Shown here piece by piece: positions 1 through 8,400 of a DNA stretch of 51,378 nucleotides; position 1 is the stretch's first letter, and each line of letters opens with the position of its first letter. Under the pieces are notes generated by a model. It was not told the DNA's origin and made no database searches. It was given only the letters and a program-made list of their open reading frames with translations. Position numbers and translations under genes: made by a program. The stretch comes from Prevotella sp. (GTDB taxonomy: Bacteria; Bacteroidota; Bacteroidia; Bacteroidales; Bacteroidaceae): contig JAFVFY010000012.1 in assembly GCA_017475265.1 (NCBI GenBank), positions 1-51,378 on the forward strand, given 5' to 3'.

Positions 1-1246
1 CCAAGTAGAAACGCTGGTCAGGGGTGAAGCCGTCGACATTGCCGAGGGGCTCGGAGGCCATGCGATTCTTGTAGGCACGATAGGCAATCTTCAGACCGCC
101 ATTGTCGCTGACGTTCTCGCCGAGGGTTTTCTGACCGTTCACTTTCAGACCTGGCACGGCTTCCTGCTCACTGAACCAGTCGGCGATGACCTTGGTGCGC
201 TCGTCGTAGCGGGCTTTGTCGTCAGCCGTCCACCAATTGGCGAGATTACCGTCTTTGTCGAACTGACAGCCCTGGTCGTCAAAGCCGTGGGTCATCTCAT
301 GGCCAATGACAGCTCCTATGGCACCGTAGTTGCAGACATAATCGGCCTCGGGGTCGAAGAACGGGGGCTGCAGGATGGCGGCGGGGAAATTGATGCTGTT
401 GAAGAGCGGGTGATAGAAGGCGTTGACCGTCTGCGGCGAGCAGGGCATCATGGTCTTGTCGACTGGCTGGTGCCAGTACTTGCGCAGTTGGGCCTGACGC
501 GACTCCTGCCTGATGCGGATGAAGTTCTCGACGAGGTTCTCCGTCTCGCGGATGTCAATGAACTTCTCCATGTCCTGCCACTTGTCGGGATAGCCCACGT
601 TGATGTGCATGGCGTGCAGTTTCTCAAGAGCCTTGGCTTTAGTCGAGTCGCTCATCCAGGGACGATTGGTGCTCACCATCGTCTTCTCCTTCAGACGGTC
701 CTCGAAGGCTTGCTGCAAGTCCTTCACCAGACGGTAGACGCGCTGTTTGCTGGTCTCGGGGAAGAATTCCTTGACGTAGAGTTTGCCGATGGTCTCGCCC
801 AGACAGCCACTGATGGTAGCGACGGCACGCTTCCAGCGGGGCTGCTGCTCCTGCACGCCGTTGATGACCTTCGAGGCCTCGAAGGCGCGGTCGGTGAAGG
901 CATCGCTCAGGAGACTCGCATAGGCGTTGATGACGTGCAACTCCATATATGACTTCAAGTCCTCTACGCTCGTCTCGGCCAGCACCTTCTCTACCTCGTG
1001 TATCGCATCAAGCTCACCGACGTTCACCACGTCAATGTCCTTCGGCAGGCTCAAGGCATCGCGATAGGCCACGTAGTCGATGCCCTTGAAGTCGCCCAGC
1101 AGCTGCTCCCACGGCATCGGGTGGTTCGTGGCCATCGGGTCGCGACGGGCCACCTGGTCGAGTGTCTTCATACCTATTCTATACTCTATGGCCCATGCGG
1201 CCTGCATCTTCTGCTCGGCGGCGGCATCGCTGTAGCCCACCATCTT
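1..1246 (-). pseudogene. M13 (neprilysin/PepO-type) metallopeptidase, N-terminal part missing; 3' end outside window
   Basis: The minus strand from about 1246 down to the window edge reads as the C-terminal two thirds of an M13 zinc endopeptidase. Seen: the zinc motif HEMTH followed by GFDDQG (codons 301-287) and ENVSDNGG (ENIADxGG in the family, carrying the third zinc ligand Glu). Recognisable homology starts near MVGYSDAAAEQKM (Met codon 1243-1241). Upstream in the same frame there are a few unrelated codons and then a TAG at about 1277-1279. Full M13 enzymes are about 660-700 residues with a signal peptide and about 200 residues of N-terminal domain; none of that is present between here and the ATPase gene at 1317, nor beyond that gene. 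I infer a 5'-deleted relic, probably made when the ATPase gene arrived. The catalytic part is still open, so decay may be recent. It would be an intact gene only if a short start is used, which would be unusual for the family. Confidence 0.8.
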
Positions 1247-1316
1247 CAGTTGTACTCCTGATGTGGGTGGAGAATACTACGTCAAAGTGACTGTTGTTGT
1301 TATTACATTCTGTATC

Positions 1317-2774
1317 CTACCTAAACAAATCATCGAGTGTCACCACACGCTGTATCCGGCTGCTGTACATATTCATCTTCAGCCCGAAAGTCGTCACCAG
1401 CGTTATCTGAATATTCCGCTTGCCGCCAGTCCGTTCTATCAGGGCAGACAATTTTCTCCTCAGTCGCTCGTCATAGTCCTTCGTAATCACGAAGTCATCC
1501 TGCGTGAACTTCATCTCGCACAGGTTCACCACCCTGTCAGCCCGCTCTATCAGCATATCAATCTGGGCTCCGGCGCTTGCAGCGTCACCCGTTGCGTGCC
1601 ACGGGTATACCTCTGCTTGCACACCGTCGATGCCCAATGCATGCCTCACCTGTTCCTGATGCACAAAACACACATCCTCAAACGCCCTACCTCTCCACGA
1701 GTTCAGCCGCGGACTGTTCTGGTTGTCGCTCCAGAACGTGCGATTACTGGTAGGGTTCCGCTGTACAAACCCCAGATAGAACAGGCAGAACATGTCCGTC
1801 AGCTTATAGTACTGCGTCTTCTTCGACTCCCCGAAGTTCCAGTATGTGTTTATCAGGTCGCTCTGTACCAATGCTTTCAGCATATTGCTCAGCGAGCCAC
1901 CCAACGCTATGCCAGCTTTCGCCGATATAGTCTCTCGTGTTAGCCCGTATCTGTTGCCACTGAGCACCTCAACGATACGCCGATAGCCTGCATTATCCGC
2001 AAACAGCGACGTAAACAGCCTGTCATATTCTTTTTGTAAGAACCCGCCATCGGCAAAGAACAGTTCGTCCACATTCTGCGCCAGTGAAAGCCCTGGCTTG
2101 AAATACGACAGATAGTAAGCCACACCTCCTGTCAGCATATATGCCTGGGCCGTGTCATAACGGTCTAACGTCAGTCCGCGCCAGGTTAGGTAAGCCTCGG
2201 TCTCCTTCAGCGTGAATGGGTGGATATGCATCTCGCACGTCGAACGGCCATACAGTCCTCCTTTGTTGTTAATCAGATTGTCCAACATCCAGCTTGTCGC
2301 TGAGCCACATACTATTAATAGCAGATTGTGCTTGCCCGATCCATAGTCGTTCCAGAAATGCTCGAACGCCGACAGGAATCCAGCTCTCGGTGTGTCTAAC
2401 CACGGTAGCTCGTCCATGAACACCACCATCTTCCCCTTCTTGCGCCTACTGTCCAACAGGGTCTCCAAACGATGGAAAGCCTCGAACCAGTCAGCTACAG
2501 GCGTGGCATCCTTGCTGCCATATTTCCGTAGTGATGCAGCAAATTCATTCAGCTGTACGCGGTAGATGAGTTCTCCGCCATCCCGTTCCTTCAGCTCCAT
2601 AGGCGACACTGCCGTATGCTTAAAGGCGAAGCTATCATCAAAATATTCCCTCACAAGGAATGTTTTTCCCGTTCTTCGCCTACCATATACTGCCAACAGT
2701 TGCGCTGTTGGCTCCTTTACAAGTCGCTCCAGCTCAGCCTGTTCCTTCTCTCTCGCTATAATCAGATTCTTCAT
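1317..2774 (-). CDS. AAA ATPase with DUF234-type C-terminal nuclease-like domain
   Basis: The 485-residue protein is a P-loop ATPase of the archaeal-ATPase/DUF234 family, common in Bacteroidetes and of unknown cellular role. Seen: Walker A GRRRTGKTFL at about residues 31-40; Walker B MVVFMDELPW at about 116-125; a sensor-like LLIVCGSATSW; a winged-helix-like middle part; and a C-terminal region with GRAFEDVC, QIDMLIERAD and LCEMKF. The spaced Glu, Asp and ExK residues match a PD-(D/E)xK nuclease fold, which the DUF234 domain is thought to have. The start is the only ATG near the N-terminus and has its own TACCTTTG promoter element upstream. It stands alone between the truncated M13 gene and nadA. 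Such genes often occur in many copies per genome, so mobility is plausible but not shown here. Confidence 0.85.
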   Translation of the reverse strand: MKNLIIAREKEQAELERLVKEPTAQLLAVYGRRRTGKTFLVREYFDDSFAFKHTAVSPMELKERDGGELIYRVQLNEFAASLRKYGSKDATPVADWFEAFHRLETLLDSRRKKGKMVVFMDELPWLDTPRAGFLSAFEHFWNDYGSGKHNLLLIVCGSATSWMLDNLINNKGGLYGRSTCEMHIHPFTLKETEAYLTWRGLTLDRYDTAQAYMLTGGVAYYLSYFKPGLSLAQNVDELFFADGGFLQKEYDRLFTSLFADNAGYRRIVEVLSGNRYGLTRETISAKAGIALGGSLSNMLKALVQSDLINTYWNFGESKKTQYYKLTDMFCLFYLGFVQRNPTSNRTFWSDNQNSPRLNSWRGRAFEDVCFVHQEQVRHALGIDGVQAEVYPWHATGDAASAGAQIDMLIERADRVVNLCEMKFTQDDFVITKDYDERLRRKLSALIERTGGKRNIQITLVTTFGLKMNMYSSRIQRVVTLDDLFR

Positions 2775-2784
2775 AGCTACTAAA

Positions 2785-2834
2785 AATTATTCAGCCGCAA
2801 AGGTACATTTTTTCCTTTAAACGGCTGAATAATT
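2785..2834 (-). promoter_or_regulatory. ATPase promoter inside a 13-base perfect inverted repeat
   Basis: AATTATTCAGCCG (2785-2797) is repeated inverted as CGGCTGAATAATT (2822-2834), with 24 bases between. The minus-strand -7 element TACCTTTG lies at 2798-2805, directly beside the left arm. The arms therefore cover the start-site side and the -33 side of the promoter, as an operator would. No good -33 TTG is visible. The spacer is too short for a typical invertible promoter. Confidence 0.6.
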
Positions 2835-2968
2835 TCCTTTTTATTTTCAAATTTTACTCATTTTTCTTATATTTCTCAAATAATACTGCACCAATAGCTT
2901 TCGGGCATTTTCTTTTACTTTTTTTGTTTTTTTCAATCTTTTATGGTGGGTAAACGATTTAATCTTTG

Positions 2969-2976
2969 TAATTTTG
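2969..2976 (+). promoter_or_regulatory. -7 element of nadA promoter
   Basis: TAATTTTG fits the Bacteroidetes -7 consensus TAnnTTTG and lies 28 bases before the nadA ATG. A convincing -33 TTG at the usual distance was not found, so this is only moderately supported. Confidence 0.45.
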
Positions 2977-3004
2977 TAGCCGAAAACAAAAAAACGAAAA
3001 AGAT

Positions 3005-3997
3005 ATGCTGTTGAAATCTGAATGGAAAGCCCAGGGCTTTATCGATGAACCCGCACCCGAGGGTATAGACTTGGCGGCTGAGATACGCCGCCTTTGTGAG
3101 GAGAAGCACGCCGTTATCCTGGCTCATTACTACACCGAAGGCCCTGTGCAGGAGGTGGCCGACTTTATTGGCGACTCGCTGGCACTGGCTCGTCAGGCCG
3201 CAAAGACCGACGCCCGCATCATTGTGATGTGTGGTGTACACTTCATGGCAGAGACCTGCAAGTTGCTCTCGCCTGAGAAGCTCGTGCTCTGTCCCGACCT
3301 CAATGCTGGCTGCTCACTGGCTGACAGCTGTAATGCTGACGACCTGCGCCGATTCAAGGAAGAGCATCCAGGCTATAAGGTGGTGAGCTATGTGAATACC
3401 ACCGCTGCCGTGAAAGCCTTGACGGACATCGTCGTCACCAGCGGCAATGCTAAGAAGGTCATCGACACTTTCCCCCAGGACGAGAAAATCATCTTCGGCC
3501 CCGACTATAACCTCGGCAGCTATATCAACAGCATCACGGGTCGCGAGATGCTGCTATGGAATGGTGGTTGTCACGTTCACGAGCGTTTCTCCGTAGAGGC
3601 CATCGTGAAGCTGATGGAGGAACACCCCGATGCATTAGTACTGGCTCATCCCGAGTGCAAGGGTCCGGTGCTGAAGATTGCTGACGTTGTGGGCAGTACC
3701 GCTGTCCTGCTGAAGTATGCTACAGATAATCCTGAGAATGAGTATATCGTAGCCACCGAAGCCGGCATTCTCCACGAGATGCAGCGCCAGTGCCCCGACA
3801 CAAAGTTCTATCCCGTTCCGCCAGAGGTGAGCGAGGGAACCATCGGCTGCCATTGCAACGAGTGCCAGTACATGAAAATGAACACGCTGCTCAAGATTTA
3901 CAACTGCCTCCGCTACGAGTGGCCCTCTGTGGATGTAGATTCCTCCATTGCCGCCGATGCCGTCAAGCCCATTGAGCGGATGCTGGAAATAAGCTAA
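3005..3997 (+). CDS. nadA: Quinolinate synthase A
   Basis: NadA condenses iminoaspartate with dihydroxyacetone phosphate to give quinolinate in de novo NAD synthesis; it is a cytoplasmic [4Fe-4S] enzyme. The 330-residue length is normal. Seen: AVILAHYYTEGPVQEVADF, MCGVHFMAETCKLL, LCPDLNAGCSLADSC, and the cluster cysteines C85 (AETCKLL), C189 (GGCHVHERF) and the IGCHCNECQYMKMN group (C282, C284, C287). The start follows the promoter element closely and leaves the usual short N-terminal extension. A MATE transporter follows 9 bases downstream, probably in the same transcript. nadB and nadC are not in the window. Confidence 0.97.
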   Translation: MLLKSEWKAQGFIDEPAPEGIDLAAEIRRLCEEKHAVILAHYYTEGPVQEVADFIGDSLALARQAAKTDARIIVMCGVHFMAETCKLLSPEKLVLCPDLNAGCSLADSCNADDLRRFKEEHPGYKVVSYVNTTAAVKALTDIVVTSGNAKKVIDTFPQDEKIIFGPDYNLGSYINSITGREMLLWNGGCHVHERFSVEAIVKLMEEHPDALVLAHPECKGPVLKIADVVGSTAVLLKYATDNPENEYIVATEAGILHEMQRQCPDTKFYPVPPEVSEGTIGCHCNECQYMKMNTLLKIYNCLRYEWPSVDVDSSIAADAVKPIERMLEIS

Positions 3998-4006
3998 ATC
4001 CTATTA

Positions 4007-5377
4007 ATGGATAATAAACAGAAAGCACTGGAGCTGGGTCAGAAGCCTGTGGGCCGACTGCTGTGGCAGTATGCCTTACCGGCTATTGTGGCGATGACCG
4101 CCTCCTCATTATATAATATAATAGACCGGGCGTTCATCGGTCAGGTGGTGGGTCCTGATGCCATCGCCGGCCTAGGTATCACCTTCCCCTTTATGAATCT
4201 CAGTGCGGCTTTCGGTGCCGCCGTGGGTGTGGGAGCCTCCACGTGCATCAGCGTGAAACTGGGTCAGCGTGACTACGACACAGCCGAGCACCTTTTGGGA
4301 AACACCGTGACGCTTAATATTGTCATCGGCCTCATCTTCATGGTGGTCTGCATGATATTCCTCGACCCCATCCTGCGCTTCTTTGGAGCCTCCGACGTGA
4401 CGTTGCCCTACGCCCGCGAGTTTATGGAGATTATCCTGCTGGGCAACATCATCACCCACATGTACTTCGGCATGAACGCCGTTTTGCGTGCCGTAGGCAA
4501 GCCCCGCCATGCTATGTGGGCTACGCTCTTCACCGTGGGGTGCAACATCGTGCTTGTCATTGCTTTCGTATGGTGGCTGCGCTGGGGCATACGTGGTGCC
4601 GCGCTGGCCACCGTCACTTCACAGACGATAGCACTCTGCTGGCAAATGTGGATTTTCAGCGACCAGAAGGAATTGCTTCACCTGAAACGGGGCATCTACA
4701 AGCTGAAGGCCATCCTGGTGCGCAATATTATCGCCATCGGCATCTCTCCTTTTCTGATGCAGACCACGTCGTGTGTCATTGTCATCGCGATGAACAACCA
4801 GTTCGTGCGTTATGGTGGCGACATGGCTGTGGGTGCTTACTCCATTGCCAACTCCATGGTCTTGGCATTCTTCATGTTTGTCATGGGTATGTGCCAGGGC
4901 ATGCAGCCCATCGTGGGCTACAACTACGGCGCGGAGAAGTACGACCGCATGTTGCGCTGCCTGTGGCTCACCATCGCCTCAGCCACCATTTTCCTCCTGG
5001 TAGGCTGGACGCTGTCCATGCTCTTCCCCAGGCAGATAGCCCGTATCTTCACCACCGACCCTGAGCTCATCGACCTGGCCGCTCGCGGACTGGTGTTCGA
5101 CATGTTGGTGTTCTTCGTGGTAGGCTCTCAGGCCGTCATCACCAACTTCTTCCAGTGTATCGGCAAGGTGAAAATCAGTATTTTCCTTTCCCTCTCCCGT
5201 CAGCTCATCCTCCTGTTGCCTCTGGCATGTCTGCTACCCCTGTGGTGGGGTCTCGACGGTGTATGGGCCGCCATGCCCGTCAGCGACTTCCTGGCCTTCG
5301 CCTTCACCATCCCCATCCTGATGTGGTATCTGAAAAAACTGAAAAGAGTCTCATCAAATAACTCCCAAAAGGTATAA
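4007..5377 (+). CDS. MATE family efflux transporter
   Basis: The 456-residue polytopic membrane protein has about 12 hydrophobic segments in two similar halves, as in the multidrug and toxic compound extrusion family (Na+ or H+ antiport across the inner membrane). Seen: an N-terminal LWQYALPAIVAMTASSLYN, the typical FIGQVVGPDAIAGLGITFP loop, and the second-half equivalent AVGAYSIANSMVLAFFMFVM with GMCQGMQPIVGYNYGA. It starts 9 bases after nadA and is probably co-transcribed with it; the functional reason is not obvious. The last codons overlap the outermost half-site of a symmetric repeat array that continues downstream (5361-5426). The substrate cannot be told from sequence. Confidence 0.93.
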   Translation: MDNKQKALELGQKPVGRLLWQYALPAIVAMTASSLYNIIDRAFIGQVVGPDAIAGLGITFPFMNLSAAFGAAVGVGASTCISVKLGQRDYDTAEHLLGNTVTLNIVIGLIFMVVCMIFLDPILRFFGASDVTLPYAREFMEIILLGNIITHMYFGMNAVLRAVGKPRHAMWATLFTVGCNIVLVIAFVWWLRWGIRGAALATVTSQTIALCWQMWIFSDQKELLHLKRGIYKLKAILVRNIIAIGISPFLMQTTSCVIVIAMNNQFVRYGGDMAVGAYSIANSMVLAFFMFVMGMCQGMQPIVGYNYGAEKYDRMLRCLWLTIASATIFLLVGWTLSMLFPRQIARIFTTDPELIDLAARGLVFDMLVFFVVGSQAVITNFFQCIGKVKISIFLSLSRQLILLLPLACLLPLWWGLDGVWAAMPVSDFLAFAFTIPILMWYLKKLKRVSSNNSQKV

Positions 5378-5454
5378 ATCGACTCCCATTTCGCGAAATG
5401 GGAGTAAAAATATGTGAAATGAGAGTTGTTTTTCGCAACTTTTTTTTACTTTTG
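5361..5454 (+). promoter_or_regulatory. Promoter of the C10 protease gene with a nested four-half-site palindrome
   Basis: Core promoter: TTG at 5426-5428, 18 bases, TACTTTTG at 5447-5454. Upstream lie four 10-base half-sites: ACTCCCAAAA (5361), ACTCCCATTT (5382), AAATGGGAGT (5396) and AAATGAGAGT (5417). The inner two form a perfect 24-base palindrome (5382-5405), and the outer two are placed exactly symmetrically, each 21 bases from its inner copy. This looks like a regulator binding array ending at the -33 box. The inner palindrome could also act as a terminator for the MATE gene, although no T-run follows. Confidence 0.6.
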
Positions 5455-5481
5455 CGGAAAATTTTCTCTTAAGCTATTATT

Positions 5482-8400
5482 ATGAACAGACATTTTCTAT
5501 TCTTACTGGGACTGATGCTTTGTGTCCCAGCCTTGTGGGCCAGACCCATAGACAAGGAGCAAGCGATGCAGAAGGCACAGCGGTTCTATAGCGACCGTGG
5601 CCAGACATCGAAAGTAAGGAAGCTGAAGCAGGTTCCCCGTGCCGCCGAAGTGAACACGGCAATGGAGAACGACTGTTTCTATGTGTTTAACGCAGGTGAG
5701 GATGATGGCTACGTCATCATCAGTGGTGATGACCGCACGCCCGATGTGCTGGGCTACTGCGACAGCGGCACCTTCAGGGCCGACGACATGCCCGAGAACA
5801 TGAAGGCGTGGCTCGATAGCTATGCCGACCAGATTCGCTTGCTGCAACAGGGCGATAAAGAGGATGATGACCCTACGGTTGACAGACTGGGCCTGAGGGC
5901 CGCACCTGCCAAGCTGCCTACGCACGCTGCGGTAGCCCCGCTGATGACTTCCAAGTGGGGTCAAGATTCGCCTTACAACAATAAGTGTCCCGTGTTCTTC
6001 AAGGAGAGCGAATACGGAAGGACGGTGACGGGTTGCGTAGCCACGGCTATGGCGCAGATTATGTACTACCACAAGCACCCGGCCAAGACGACACAGCAGA
6101 TACCGGCCTATACGTGCGACACCAACTGGAAAGATTTCCTGAAAGCCTCGTCGGATTCGTATATCAAAGTGTCCGCCGTTCCCGTCACAACCTTCGACTG
6201 GAACAATATGCTCGACACCTACGACGACAGCGAGACCGCCACGCAGAAAAATGCCGTGGCCACTCTGATGCTGGCCTGCGGAGCATCTGTAAAAATGAAC
6301 TATGGCATCGACGAGAACGGAGGCAGCAGTGCCTCTTCCTGGCTTTTGAAGGACGCCTTCACCACCTATTTCGACTATGACAAGAGCATGAGACGCGTCT
6401 CACGTGCCGACTATACGGCAACGGAGTGGGACCAGCTCATCTATGCGGAGATGGCTGCCGGACGTCCCGTGTGCTTCAGCGGCCAGTCAACGGGTGGTGG
6501 CCATGAGTTTGTGATTGACGGATACGACGGCAGCGGCTACTACCACCTGAACTGGGGCTGGGGCGGATGGCAGGACGGCTATTTCCTGTTGGGAGCACTC
6601 ACCCCGTCCGACAACTCGGGCATTGGCGCCGGTGACGGTGGCTACAACGCCTTCCAAGACGCAATCATAGGCATCATGCCCAACAGGGGCGGCTCCAACT
6701 CCACCGACGACGTGCTCACCACCGACTCTATCGGGGCTACCGTGAACGAGGTGTTCTGGCGCTCCAATTCCAGTGTTGGCTTCCAGGGCGTCGGCGTGAA
6801 GGCCAGCTTCTGGAACCGCAACGGATACCAAGGCTCCTTCGACCTCGGCTATGGCATCTATGACATCAACGGCAACTTGAAGACCGTATTCACGAAGTGG
6901 ACGAATGTCAGCCTTCAGCACCAATACGGCTGGTTTGCTTATAAATGCGAGAAGGAACTGAATTTCGGTGCCGGATGGGCGGACGGCAAATACCGCATCA
7001 TGCCCGTCAGCCGTGTGTCGGGCACCACGCAGTGGAAACCGAACTCAGGGGCGAACACCTACTACCTCCTGGCCGTCATCAGCGGAACCAAATTGGAGCT
7101 GTCCGTGCCCTCAGAAGAGATAGATATAGATGTCGCCTCCACCAACAGCCCTGAGGTTGGCGGCCCGGCCGACTTTAAGATTACCATCGCCAACCACGGG
7201 GCCGACTACATAGGCCATGTGCTGCTCTACACCCCAGACCTGGAAGACGGCAAGTACATCAGCGAGGAGCTTATCGAGCTGAAGGCCGGCGAGACGCTGA
7301 CGCGGACGGCCACCGTCTTTTTTGAGGAGGCGGGCAAATACAATGTCTGGCTCTCCTTGGATGACAACGAGTTCAAGGCATCGACGACCGTGACGGTAAC
7401 GGCGGCAAAGGCACATTCCCTCACTTGCACCTACAATGTGAAAAACGCCAACAGCTCAACCCGCATCATTGACGGAGACTACATGGACATGGACATCACC
7501 TACACCAACACCGGCAACAATACCTATGACAACGTAGTGAATATCTGGCTGGCAAAGAAGAACGCCGACGGTTCTACTTACAGCTGGCCTGTCTGCCTGA
7601 ACGACCGTCTGACCCTGGCAGCGGGTGCGAAGGTGACGCGCAACTATATGTTCCGCGACTTGGAGGATGGAGGGGTCTATTGCGCTAAGATGTTCTACAT
7701 GAGCGGAGGAGATAGCAAAAGCGATAATAACAGCTATTTCTACACCATCCACCACACCAGCGCGCCTCCTGCCGCCAAGGAGGCCTACGCCGTGGTCGAT
7801 GGCACCACCCTCACCTTCTATTATGATAGCAACAAAAGCAGCCGCTCGGGAAAGAAGTACGCCATGAACGTGGGCAACGACTATCCCGCCTGGGTCGTTG
7901 ACAGCATGAGCATCAAGAAGGCTGTCTTCGACACTTCATTTGCCGGCTACCAGCCCGTCAGCACGGCGCACTGGTTCCGCCATCAGGTAAACCTCACCAG
8001 CATACAGGGAATATCCAACCTCAAGACATCGGCTACTACCACGATGCGATGCATGTTCTATGAGTGCTATCAACTGGGAAGCGTCGATGTGAGCGGCTTC
8101 GACACGGGCAATGTGACGGACATGGGATGGCTGTTCTTTGGGTGTAATGCGCTGAAGAGCATCAACGTGAAGAATTTCAACACCTCGAAGGTCACCAACA
8201 TGAAGTCGATGTTCTGTAACTGCTCGAGCCTCACAAGCCTCGATGTCAGCTCGTTTGACACGAAGAATGTCACCAATATGAGCTATTACTTCGACGACTG
8301 TTCGTCGCTGACGAGCGTGAATCTCAGCAGTTTCAACACCGCCAACGTGACCGACATTTCATTTATGTTCTACGGATGTGGTGCGCTGCAAAACATCAAC

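Noticed and set aside
287-1943. Three plus-strand open frames at the window start
   Set aside because: They mirror the M13 and ATPase genes on the minus strand, whose motifs are unmistakable.
2785-2834. Invertible promoter (phase-variable switch)
   Set aside because: The 24-base spacer is too short for known invertases and no recombinase gene is in the window.
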